Source: Pseudomonas sp. UBA4194 (GTDB lineage: Bacteria > Pseudomonadota > Gammaproteobacteria > Pseudomonadales > Pseudomonadaceae). From it: DNA of 64,000 nt. Below the pieces are notes generated by a model. The model had not been told where the DNA came from and did not search any database. It saw only the letters and a program-made list of their open reading frames with translations. A program made the translations under genes and the position numbers. The stretch is taken from positions 38,978 through 102,977 of the forward strand of contig NZ_DFUE01000071.1 in the NCBI RefSeq assembly GCF_002379585.1, given 5' to 3'. The first letter of the stretch is position 1, and the number at the start of each line of letters is the position of its first letter. Shown piece after piece: positions 51,833 to 59,995 of the stretch.

Positions 51833-53037
51833 GCCATGCCCCCCACCGGCTGCAGACGCGCCACCGGCTGCTCGCGCACCGGCCAATTCAGCGCGCCAGC
51901 CAACAGGCTGAGGGCAATGGAGATCTGCCAGACCAGGTCGTAGCTGCCGGTTTGATCATAGACCACCCCACCCAGCCAGCCGCCCAGAAAGGCGCCCAAC
52001 TGGTGAAACAGAAACACGATACCGCCCAGCATCGACAGGTTGCGCACACCGAACAGCGTCGCCACCGTGCCATTGGTCAACGGCACGGTCGACAGCCACA
52101 GCAGCCCCATGGCGATGCCGAACAGGCACGCGCTGAAGGTGGTCACCGGGAACCAGAGGAACAGCGCGATCACCACCGCGCGCAGCAGGTACAGCGCCGT
52201 GAGCAGCCGCGGCTTGGACATGCGCCCGCCCAGCCAGCCGGCGATGTAGGTGCCGAAGATATTGAACAAGCCCACCAGTGCCAACACCGTGGTGCCGACC
52301 GTGGCAGGCAGGTGCTGGTCAACCAGATAGGACGGCAGGTGCACGCCGATGAACACCACCTGGAAGCCGCACACAAAAAAACCCAATGCCAGCAGCCAGA
52401 ACCCGGAGTGCCCGCACGCCTCGCGCAAGGCTTCGCCCAACGTCTGGTCATGACCCTGCGCCGCAATGGGGCGATCCTTGAGCATGCTGACCAACGGCAC
52501 GATGAACGCCACCATGATGCCCATGACCAGCAGCGCTGCCGACCAGCCCAGCCAACTGATCAGCCCCAGGGTGCCCGGCAGCATGGCGAACTGACCGAAG
52601 GAACCGGCCGCGCTGGCGATGCCCATGCCCATGCTCCGTTGCTCGGCGGGCAGCGCCCGACCGACCACCCCCAGAATGACCGAGAAGGAAGTACCCGACA
52701 GCCCGATCCCGATCAACAGGCCGGCGCTCAGGGTCAAGCTCAGTTCGGAATTGGAAAGCCCCATGAACACCAGGCCCAGGGCGTACAGGACGCCACCGAT
52801 CATGACCACTCGCGCGGCACCGAAGCGATCGGCCAAGGCACCGGCAAACGGCTGAGCCAGCCCCCAGATCAGGTTCTGCAAGGCAATAGCCAGGGCAAAT
52901 ACCCCCCTGCCCCAGCCAAATTCGGCGCTCATGGGTGCGAGAAACAGGCCGAACCCGTGGCGGGTGCCCAGGGAAAGCGCAAGAATCAGAGCCGCGCCCA
53001 GCAGGACCCAACCGCTGGTACGCCATACCGATGTCAT
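51829..53037 (-). CDS. MFS transporter, monocarboxylate/oxalate-formate (MCT/OFA-like) type
   Basis: 402 residues, twelve hydrophobic segments, beginning with SLGTRHGFGLFLAPMSAEFGWGRGVFALAIALQNLIWGLAQPFAGALADRFG (about 22-75), a pattern of the MCT/OFA branch of the MFS that moves small carboxylates. TGGAGAAAA precedes the ATG. It is downstream of the cobalamin operon in the same direction, with 88 bp between, and is coupled to the 40-residue peptide and then to glutathione peroxidase. Substrate unknown; the place next to cob genes is shared with other pseudomonads and is not proof of a link. Confidence 0.87.
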   Translation of the reverse strand: MTSVWRTSGWVLLGAALILALSLGTRHGFGLFLAPMSAEFGWGRGVFALAIALQNLIWGLAQPFAGALADRFGAARVVMIGGVLYALGLVFMGLSNSELSLTLSAGLLIGIGLSGTSFSVILGVVGRALPAEQRSMGMGIASAAGSFGQFAMLPGTLGLISWLGWSAALLVMGIMVAFIVPLVSMLKDRPIAAQGHDQTLGEALREACGHSGFWLLALGFFVCGFQVVFIGVHLPSYLVDQHLPATVGTTVLALVGLFNIFGTYIAGWLGGRMSKPRLLTALYLLRAVVIALFLWFPVTTFSACLFGIAMGLLWLSTVPLTNGTVATLFGVRNLSMLGGIVFLFHQLGAFLGGWLGGVVYDQTGSYDLVWQISIALSLLAGALNWPVREQPVARLQPVGGMA

Positions 53038-53125
53038 TATTGTTTTCTCCAGGCAGGACGGGACAGACGGCGATTGTATGCCTTTTTGTTTCAGGACGCC
53101 GTAGCAGCAACGTCGTCAGTCTGTC

Positions 53126-53845
53126 CTACAGCGCCCAGCTGACCAGCACCGCCAGCTCCAGCAATTCCAGCAGTGCCCCTGCCGTATCCCCGGTGGTGCC
53201 GCCCAGGCGCCGGAGCATGAGCTTGCGCAGCCAGCAGAACACCAGCAGCGCGATTGCGACTACCCACCCGCCTGCCAGGTACAGCGATGCCACGGCAACC
53301 AGCGCCAGCACCCAACGCCCTGCAGGGGCCGGCAGATGGTCTGCCAACGCCTGCCCCAGGCCGCCGGCGCGCACGTAGGGAGTACACAGGAACAAACCCA
53401 GCAACGCTGCCCGCCCAAGGACCGGCGCGACCAAGAGCGCAAGACTCTGCCCGTTCTCGAGCAACGCGAGCAAGGCGCAGAATTTAAGCAGCAACACCAA
53501 CACCAGAGTGACCACGGCGATGGGCCCACTGCGCGGGTCTTTCATGATGGTCAGCGTGCGTTCGCGGTCGCCAAAGCCGCCGAGCCAGGCATCAGCGCTG
53601 TCGGCCAGGCCGTCCAGATGCAAGCCGCCACTGAGCAAGACCCAGGCCGTCAACAGCAAGGCGGCGTGCAGCAAGGCCGGCGTGCCGGCCAGCACGCCAT
53701 CGAGCAGGCAGAGCAGCCCACCGAACACCAGGCCCACCGCCGGATAGAACAACAGCGAGCGGCCCAAAGCCTCTGGCGCGGGCATGCCGGGCAGCTTGAC
53801 CGGCAGGCTGCTGAGAAACTGCAGGGCGATCCAGAACGGCAGCAT
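53126..53845 (-). CDS. cobS: Adenosylcobinamide-GDP ribazoletransferase CobS (CobV)
   Basis: 239-residue integral membrane enzyme. The motif SGGLHLDGLADSADAWLGGFGDRERTLTIMKDPRSGPIA (about 73-110) is the family signature with its acidic cluster. It joins GDP-activated cobinamide and alpha-ribazole to make cobalamin. It is the last gene of the ten-gene cob operon and starts 2 bp after the phosphatase stop. Confidence 0.95.
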   Translation of the reverse strand: MLPFWIALQFLSSLPVKLPGMPAPEALGRSLLFYPAVGLVFGGLLCLLDGVLAGTPALLHAALLLTAWVLLSGGLHLDGLADSADAWLGGFGDRERTLTIMKDPRSGPIAVVTLVLVLLLKFCALLALLENGQSLALLVAPVLGRAALLGLFLCTPYVRAGGLGQALADHLPAPAGRWVLALVAVASLYLAGGWVVAIALLVFCWLRKLMLRRLGGTTGDTAGALLELLELAVLVSWAL

Positions 53846-53847
53846 GC

Positions 53848-54420
53848 TCAGAACGTCTCGCTCAAACGCAGATCGGCATCGAGCCGCAGCGCAAACATCC
53901 CGGCATGGCCGGCCTCTACCTGCAATAGGTGCTCGCGGGGCAGGCCCCGGGCCTGGGCCAGCAACAGGCGAATCACTCCGCCGTGCACCACCAGCAACAG
54001 CCGCTCACCGGCATGCTCGGCGTAGAGCTGTCGCAGGGCGCAATGAACGCGCTCGGCAAATGCCTGCATCGGTTCGCCACGGGGTGGGGTGAAGCCATAG
54101 GGATCATTCCAGAACAACCCCAGTCCGCGTTCGTCGGTTTCCATCAACTGCGCCGCCGAGCAGCCCTCCCAGTCGCCAAAATGCAGCTCCTGCAACTCAG
54201 CCATGTAGCGCAGGGGCAGTTGCCTGGCCTGGGCCAGCTCCTCGGCGAAGCGGGCGCAGCGCTGCAAGGGCGAGCTGACGATACGCTGCCAGCCGCCACG
54301 TTCGGCCACCGCCGCGCGCATCTGTGCCCAGCCCTGGGCGGTCAGCGCGTCGTCGAGGCTGCCGCGAAAACCGCCGATCTCGGTTTCGCCGTGGCGCAGC
54401 AGCTCCAGGTGCAGGGTCAT
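53848..54420 (-). CDS. cobC: Alpha-ribazole phosphatase (histidine phosphatase family)
   Basis: 190 residues with the phosphoglycerate-mutase-like RHGE motif (LLRHGETEIGG, residues 7-17), the second histidine in LLVVHGGVIRLLL, and the ELHFGDWEG segment. In the Salmonella naming this is CobC, which removes phosphate from alpha-ribazole-5'-P (or from the cobalamin phosphate). Its ATG overlaps the cobT stop by 4 bp; the longer frame to 54480 lies inside cobT. Confidence 0.9.
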   Translation of the reverse strand: MTLHLELLRHGETEIGGFRGSLDDALTAQGWAQMRAAVAERGGWQRIVSSPLQRCARFAEELAQARQLPLRYMAELQELHFGDWEGCSAAQLMETDERGLGLFWNDPYGFTPPRGEPMQAFAERVHCALRQLYAEHAGERLLLVVHGGVIRLLLAQARGLPREHLLQVEAGHAGMFALRLDADLRLSETF

Positions 54421-55475
54421 GCCGGCCGATCTGCCACGGCCGCTTCGGCAAAGGTTGCCATCTGCCCGTGCAGCTCGCACGCCAGACGCAACAAGGGCAC
54501 CGCCAGCGCGGCCCCGCTGCCCTCACCCAGGCGCAGACCCAGCTCCAGCAGCGGCTGCCCCTGCAAGGCTTGCAACACGCGACGATGGCCGGGCTCGGCA
54601 CCGCAATGGGCAAACAGCAACCAAGGCTGCACGGTGGGATTCAGGCGCACGGCCACCAGCGCGGCCACCGTGCAGATGAAACCATCGACCAGTACTGCCA
54701 CGCCGTGCTGGGCACAGGCCAGATAGGCGCCGACCAGGGCCACCACTTCAAATCCACCAAAGCAGAACAGGCGCTGCAACGGGTCATCGGGCAATTGCCC
54801 ATGGGCCGCCAGCGCCTGCTCGATCACCCGTACCTTGTGCTGCACGCCAGCGGCGTTCAGGCCGGTACCGGGTCCGGCCAGGTCGCTGACCGGGCAGTGC
54901 AACAGCGCGCAGGCCACCGCCGTGGCCGAGGACGTGTTGCCAATACCCATTTCGCCGCCGATGAACAGCTCGGCCCCCGCGGCATGGGCACACAGGGCGC
55001 TGTCACGACCGGCCTGCAGCGCCAGCAAGCCTTGCTCGTCGGTCATGGCCGTGGTCTTGAGGAAGTTGCGAGTGCCCGGGGCGATGCGCGCCTGACGCAC
55101 ACCGGGCAGATCGGCCACGGGCGTAGCGGTGCCCAGGTCCACCACTTCCAGTTGGGCACCGAGGCTGCGGGCCAGCACGCTGATTGCCGCACCGCCGTTG
55201 ACGAAGTTGTTGAGCATCTGCGCCGTGACCTCCTGCGGGTACGGCGAAACGCCTTCGGCAACGATACCGTGGTCACCGGCAAAGATCGCGATGGCCACCT
55301 GGTCGACGCGGGGCTTCACGCGCCGTTGCAAACCGGCCAGTTGCACGGCGGCCTCTTCCAGACGCCCCAGTGAGCCGCTGGGCTTGGTCAGTTGCTGTTG
55401 GCGTTCCAGAGCCAGATCTCGCATCTGCTCATCGGCGGGCAGACAGGTTTGCAGCCACCAGGCTGAATTCATCAC
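54417..55475 (-). CDS. cobT: Nicotinate-nucleotide:dimethylbenzimidazole phosphoribosyltransferase CobT (CobU)
   Basis: 352 residues. Hallmarks: LTKPSGSLGRLEEAAVQLAG (about 29-48), FAGDHGIVAEGVSPYPQEVTAQMLNNFVNGGAAISVLA, IGGEMGIGNTSSATA and the catalytic glutamate of LGLRLGEGSGAALA near 320. It makes alpha-ribazole-5'-phosphate from dimethylbenzimidazole, the product of BluB encoded in the same operon. ATGA overlap with cobU. Confidence 0.96.
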   Translation of the reverse strand: MMNSAWWLQTCLPADEQMRDLALERQQQLTKPSGSLGRLEEAAVQLAGLQRRVKPRVDQVAIAIFAGDHGIVAEGVSPYPQEVTAQMLNNFVNGGAAISVLARSLGAQLEVVDLGTATPVADLPGVRQARIAPGTRNFLKTTAMTDEQGLLALQAGRDSALCAHAAGAELFIGGEMGIGNTSSATAVACALLHCPVSDLAGPGTGLNAAGVQHKVRVIEQALAAHGQLPDDPLQRLFCFGGFEVVALVGAYLACAQHGVAVLVDGFICTVAALVAVRLNPTVQPWLLFAHCGAEPGHRRVLQALQGQPLLELGLRLGEGSGAALAVPLLRLACELHGQMATFAEAAVADRPA

Positions 55476-55990
55476 AGGGTTCCTTTCAATACCATGGGCA
55501 GGCCGGCTACGCAGAACACCACGCGGTGACAGCGCTCAGCCAAGGCCTGATGCAGCAAACCGGCCTCATCGACGTAGCGCCGGGTCAGTTCACCCAGCGG
55601 CACCACGCCGAGGCCGGTTTCATTACTGACGAAAATGATCTCGCCCGGCAGGACGGCCAAGCCATCGAGCAGTGCCTGACGCTCCTGGGCCAAACGCTGG
55701 GGGTCTTCAAGCAACAACAGATTGGTCAGCCACAGGGTCAGGCAGTCCACCAGCAGGCAGGTGTCGTTGCGCGCGTGCTCGGTAAGCACCCGGGCCAGCG
55801 CCAAAGGCTCTTCCACCAGCGCCCAATGGGCCGGACGGCGCCCGCGGTGCAGCGCCACGCGCTGATTCATCTCACCGTCCAGGGGCTCGCTGGTGGCGAT
55901 GTAGGTGACGGCCAGGCCGCTGGCGCTTGCCTGTTGTTCGGCCAGGCGGCTCTTGCCCGAGCGGGCGCCGCCGAGAATCAGATGGAACAT
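55472..55990 (-). CDS. cobU: Bifunctional adenosylcobinamide kinase/guanylyltransferase CobU (CobP)
   Basis: 172 residues with the N-terminal P-loop GGARSGKS (7-14), the guanylylated-histidine region VALHRGRRPAHWALVEEP and the VDCLTLWLTNLL and FVSNETGLGVVP segments. It phosphorylates adenosylcobinamide and transfers GMP to it. It lies 1 bp after cobQ and overlaps cobT. Confidence 0.96.
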   Translation of the reverse strand: MFHLILGGARSGKSRLAEQQASASGLAVTYIATSEPLDGEMNQRVALHRGRRPAHWALVEEPLALARVLTEHARNDTCLLVDCLTLWLTNLLLLEDPQRLAQERQALLDGLAVLPGEIIFVSNETGLGVVPLGELTRRYVDEAGLLHQALAERCHRVVFCVAGLPMVLKGTL

Positions 55991-55991
55991 G

Positions 55992-57458
55992 TCAGGTCTG
56001 GCTCCGGGGCAATCCGCACAGCTCGCGCAGGCGCGCCGTGTCGAGGTGATTCTGGACCAGGTCGGCGAGACGTTCGATGTCGGCTTCGCGCAAGGCGTGG
56101 TAATCCACCTGTTCTACCTGTGCCAGGCCCGCCCAGCGTAGCAGCGCCGCGCAAGACTCGGGAGCCTCGAACAGGCCGTGCAGGTAGGTGCAGAAGATTT
56201 GCCCGTCCGGGCTCATTGCGCCGTCGCCACCGCCATCGGCCAGCCGCACCGCAGGCTGGTCCAACGCCGCGCCGGTGCTGACCCCGGCGTGAATCTCGTA
56301 GCCGCTGACGACAGCGTCTTCCAGGGCCAGAGAGCCAGTGACATTGCGTAACTGTTTTTCTGCCCGCAACTCGGTGCTGAACGTCAACAGACCAAGGCCA
56401 GGACTGCTGCCGGGCGCGCCTTCCAGGCCCAACGGATCATGCACTTGATTGCCCAGCATCTGCAGGCCGCCGCAGATGCCCAGCAGCTTGCCGCCATAGC
56501 GCAAGTGCCGATTGATGGCCGCCTCCCAGCCCTGACTGCGCAGATACGCCAGGTCCGCCCGCACGCTTTTGGACCCCGGCAGGATGATCAGGTCCGCCGC
56601 GGGAATCTGCTCACCCGGGCCGATGAACTGCAGGTCTACCTGCGGATGCAGGCGCAGCGGATCGAAGTCGGTGTGGTTACTGATGCGCGGCAGCACCGGC
56701 ACCACCACCTTGAGCACCTGGGCGGCCTTGACGGACTGGCGCCGGTCGATACCGTCCTCGGCCTCCAGGTGCAGATCCAGCACATACGGCAGTACGCCGA
56801 TCACCGGCTTGCCGGTATGCGCTTCCAGCCAGTCCAGGCCCGGTTGCAGCAAGGCAATATCGCCGCGAAAGCGGTTGATGATGAAGCCCTGTACCCGAGC
56901 CTGCTCACTGGGTGACAGCAACGCCAGCGTACCCACCAGATGGGCAAACACGCCGCCGCGATTGATATCGGCGATCAGCAGCACCGGGCAGTCAACCGCT
57001 TCAGCGAACCCCATGTTGGCGATGTCGCCAGCCCGCAGGTTGATCTCGGCCGGCGAGCCGGCACCCTCGACCATCACCACCGGGTAGGCGGCACTGAGTC
57101 GGGCGTGAGAAGCCAGCACCGCCTGCATGGCGATGGCTTTGTAGTCGTGGTAGGCCACTGCGTTCATGGTGGTCACGGCACGGCCGTGGATGATCACCTG
57201 GGCACCGGTATCGCTGTTGGGCTTGAGCAGCACCGGGTTCATGTCGGTGTGCGGCTGCAGCCCGGCTGCCTGGGCCTGCACGGCCTGGGCGCGGCCGATT
57301 TCTCCGCCTTCGGCGGTGACGGCACTGTTGAGCGCCATGTTCTGCGGCTTGAAGGGCACCACGCCGACGCCCTGGCGGATCAGCCAGCGGCATAGCGCTG
57401 TCACCAGCGTGCTTTTGCCGGCATCGGAGGTGGTGCCCTGCACCATCAGCGTGGTCAT
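55992..57458 (-). CDS. cobQ: Cobyric acid synthase CobQ
   Basis: 488 residues: an N-terminal dethiobiotin-synthetase-like ATPase (QGTTSDAGKSTLV, 7-19) and a C-terminal glutamine amidotransferase domain with the nucleophile in LLGICGGLQMLG (about 330). It amidates four side chains of adenosylcobyrinate a,c-diamide. It overlaps the preceding decarboxylase gene by 4 bp. Confidence 0.96.
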   Translation of the reverse strand: MTTLMVQGTTSDAGKSTLVTALCRWLIRQGVGVVPFKPQNMALNSAVTAEGGEIGRAQAVQAQAAGLQPHTDMNPVLLKPNSDTGAQVIIHGRAVTTMNAVAYHDYKAIAMQAVLASHARLSAAYPVVMVEGAGSPAEINLRAGDIANMGFAEAVDCPVLLIADINRGGVFAHLVGTLALLSPSEQARVQGFIINRFRGDIALLQPGLDWLEAHTGKPVIGVLPYVLDLHLEAEDGIDRRQSVKAAQVLKVVVPVLPRISNHTDFDPLRLHPQVDLQFIGPGEQIPAADLIILPGSKSVRADLAYLRSQGWEAAINRHLRYGGKLLGICGGLQMLGNQVHDPLGLEGAPGSSPGLGLLTFSTELRAEKQLRNVTGSLALEDAVVSGYEIHAGVSTGAALDQPAVRLADGGGDGAMSPDGQIFCTYLHGLFEAPESCAALLRWAGLAQVEQVDYHALREADIERLADLVQNHLDTARLRELCGLPRSQT

Positions 57459-58447
57459 GGGAATTCCTTGCGGTATTCAGTGAAAGCGGCGTGCAGTCGC
57501 GACCAATCGCTTTCCTGAGCGGGCAAGCCGAAGCGCAGGCTGCTGCTGTGCGAAAACAGACGGATCAGAATGCCGCGCTCGGCCATGAAACGGTGCAAGC
57601 GCTCGGCGTCGTCACAGGCCAGCGATTGGAACAGCGCGCAGCCGCCATGGGGGGTTAAATCGTATTGGTCCAGCACGTCAGCCAGACGCTGGCTGGCTTC
57701 GGCGCAGCGCTGGATCTGCACCTGCTGGGCGGCGCTATCGGTCAGGCACGCCTGCCCCAGCACCCGAGTCGGCCCGCTGACTGCCCACGGCCCCACCTGC
57801 TCGGCGAGCAGGCGCAGCAGCCGAGGCTCGGCCAGGACGAAGCCCAGGCGCACACCGGCCAGACCAAAGAACTTGCCGAAGGATCGCAGCACGATCAACC
57901 CCGGCCGCTCGCCCTGCCCCGCCAGACTCAATGGTGGGGTGTTGTCCATGAACGCTTCGTCGACCACCAGCCAGCCGCCCCGCTGACTGAGCCGTGCCTT
58001 CCAGGCCAATAGCCGCTCGGCGGGCAGCATGCGCCCGGTAGGGTTGTTGGGGTTGACCACCACTAGTACATCGAGGCTGTCGATGAAGTGGTCCACCTCA
58101 TGCTCGCTGACCTCGCGCACGACGTGCCCGGCACGGCGCCAGGCCTCGGCGTGCTCGGCGTAGCACGGCGACAACACCCCTACCCGGCCATTGCGACGCA
58201 GGCGCGGCAATAACTGGATCGCCGCTTGAGACCCCGGTACCGGCAGCACATGCTCAAAGCCATAGTAAGCCCGCGCTGCCTGCTCCAGACCATCATCGTT
58301 CTCTGGCAGCCGCGCCCAGGCACGCTCGGGTATGGCCGGAATGGGAAAAGGCCACGGCGCAATACCCGTGGACAGATCGACCCACTCGGCCTCGGCGATA
58401 CCGTACTCGCGGGCGGCCTGACGCAGCCGACCTCCGTGTTCAAGCAT
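57455..58447 (-). CDS. cobD: L-threonine-O-3-phosphate decarboxylase (CobD in Salmonella naming, CobC in Pseudomonas naming)
   Basis: 330-residue fold-type I PLP enzyme related to histidinol-phosphate aminotransferase. The N-terminal HGGRLRQAAREYGI and WVDLSTGIAPWPFP stretches and the PLP lysine in LRSFGKFFGLAGVRLGF (near 193) are typical. It produces (R)-1-amino-2-propanol phosphate, the linker attached by CbiB, encoded by the overlapping upstream gene. Confidence 0.93.
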   Translation of the reverse strand: MLEHGGRLRQAAREYGIAEAEWVDLSTGIAPWPFPIPAIPERAWARLPENDDGLEQAARAYYGFEHVLPVPGSQAAIQLLPRLRRNGRVGVLSPCYAEHAEAWRRAGHVVREVSEHEVDHFIDSLDVLVVVNPNNPTGRMLPAERLLAWKARLSQRGGWLVVDEAFMDNTPPLSLAGQGERPGLIVLRSFGKFFGLAGVRLGFVLAEPRLLRLLAEQVGPWAVSGPTRVLGQACLTDSAAQQVQIQRCAEASQRLADVLDQYDLTPHGGCALFQSLACDDAERLHRFMAERGILIRLFSHSSSLRFGLPAQESDWSRLHAAFTEYRKEFP

Positions 58448-59348
58448 AGAATTCAGCTCCCAGGCACAAGATCAGCAACCATAACCACACACCGCGCCGG
58501 ACCAGCAGCCAACCACGGTCGATGGCGTCGGCGGTGGCGGCCGGGCCCTCGCCCAGCACGGCACGGGCGTGCAACTCGCCGTGATAGATCGCCGGCCCGC
58601 CGAGTTCGACGCCCAGTGCGCCAGCACCGGCGGCCATCACCGGACCGGCATTGGGGCTGTCCCACTGCGGTGCCTGGCGACGCCAGCACTTGAGCGCCAG
58701 CCGGGTCTTGCCCAGCACTGCGTAGGTCAAGGCAACCAGGCGTGCCGGAATGTAATTGAGCACATCGTCGATGCGTGCCGCCGCCCAGCCGAAGCGCTCG
58801 AAACGCTCGTTGCGATAACCCCACATGGCATCCAGGGTGTTGCTCAGCCGGTACAGCACTACCCCTGGGGCGCCGGCGATGGCGAACCAGAAAATGGCGG
58901 CAAACACTGCATCGCTGCCGTTTTCCAGCACCGACTCGGTGGCCGCGCGGGCTACGGCTGGGGCATCCAGTTCATCGGTCTGGCGACTGACCAGATAGCC
59001 GACGCGCTTGCGTGCCTCGGCCAGATCGTCGCTGCGCAGCGCCCGCGCCACTGGCGTCACATGCTCGCCCAGGCTGCGCAGGCCCAAGGCACAGTACAGC
59101 GCCAGAATCTCAACTACCCAGCCCACGACCGGTAACCAGGAAAGAATAGTAGCCAACAGCGTCAACGGCACCACGGCGAGAACCCAGGCCGTGACGCCGT
59201 GGCTGCGCCAGCCCCGCCCTGCTCCGTTGAAACGCCGTTCGATCCGGTTGGCCATGCGCCCGAACGCTACCAGCGGGTGAGCACGCCGGGGCTCGCCCAG
59301 CAAAGCGTCCAATGCGACGCCGGCAACCGTCATCAATGCGATGCTCAT
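58440..59348 (-). CDS. cbiB: Adenosylcobinamide-phosphate synthase (CbiB; CobD in Pseudomonas naming)
   Basis: 302-residue membrane protein with four to five hydrophobic segments and the family signature DALLGEPRRAHPLVAFGRMANRIE (about 13-36), SRQTDELDAPAVARAATESVLENGSDAVFAAIFWFAIAGAPGVVLYRLSNTLDAMWGYRNERF. It joins adenosylcobyrate and the aminopropanol (phosphate). I chose the ATG at 59348 (overlapping the bluB stop by 4 bp) over the one at 59363, which lies within bluB. Confidence 0.93.
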   Translation of the reverse strand: MSIALMTVAGVALDALLGEPRRAHPLVAFGRMANRIERRFNGAGRGWRSHGVTAWVLAVVPLTLLATILSWLPVVGWVVEILALYCALGLRSLGEHVTPVARALRSDDLAEARKRVGYLVSRQTDELDAPAVARAATESVLENGSDAVFAAIFWFAIAGAPGVVLYRLSNTLDAMWGYRNERFERFGWAAARIDDVLNYIPARLVALTYAVLGKTRLALKCWRRQAPQWDSPNAGPVMAAGAGALGVELGGPAIYHGELHARAVLGEGPAATADAIDRGWLLVRRGVWLWLLILCLGAEFYA

Positions 59349-59995
59349 GGGCGCGCGCCCCACTGGTTTTCGAACACCATGTCACTGAGCGGGCGTGCCG
59401 TGGCCCAGCCCTCCAGCTCCAGCATCGGCGCGTCATAGAACGCCTCTACCGGGCCGAGACAGAGCACTGCCAAGGGCTTGGCACCCGGCGGCATCTGCAA
59501 CAGATCGGCCAGTGCCTGAGGTTCGAACAACGACACCCAGCCCATGCCCAGGCCCTCGACACGAGCGGCCAGCCAGAGGTTCTGGATGGCACAGGAGAGC
59601 GAGGCCAGGTCCATTTCCGGCAAGGTGCGACGGCCGAAAATATGCCGCTCGCGGTCATCCATCAGCGCCGCCACCAGCACTTCGGCGCAGTCGTTGATGC
59701 CTTCGACCTTGAGCTGCATGAACTGGTCGGAGCGCTCCCCCAGGGCATCGGCGGTGCGGATACGCTCCTGTTCGACCAAGGCTTGGATCTGACCGCGCAG
59801 GGCACGGTCACTGATGCGGATGAAGCGCCAGGGCTGCATCAGGCCGACACTCGGGGCGTGATGAGCAGCACCGAGCAGACGCGCCAGGGTTTCCGGCGCC
59901 ACGCTGCCGCCGCTGAAATGGCGCATGTCGCGACGTTCGGCGATGACGCGGTAGAGGGTGGCGCGTTGTTCGGCGGTGTAGGGGGTTTGGGTCAT
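59345..59995 (-). CDS. bluB: 5,6-Dimethylbenzimidazole synthase BluB
   Basis: 216-residue nitroreductase-fold protein with RRDMRHFSGGSVAPETLARLLGAAHHAPSVGLMQPWRFI (about 21-60), the BluB form of the flavin-binding region. BluB breaks down reduced FMN with oxygen to give dimethylbenzimidazole, the lower ligand of cobalamin. Its presence indicates that this organism makes true B12 aerobically. ATGA overlap with cobB on one side and cbiB on the other. Confidence 0.95.
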   Translation of the reverse strand: MTQTPYTAEQRATLYRVIAERRDMRHFSGGSVAPETLARLLGAAHHAPSVGLMQPWRFIRISDRALRGQIQALVEQERIRTADALGERSDQFMQLKVEGINDCAEVLVAALMDDRERHIFGRRTLPEMDLASLSCAIQNLWLAARVEGLGMGWVSLFEPQALADLLQMPPGAKPLAVLCLGPVEAFYDAPMLELEGWATARPLSDMVFENQWGARP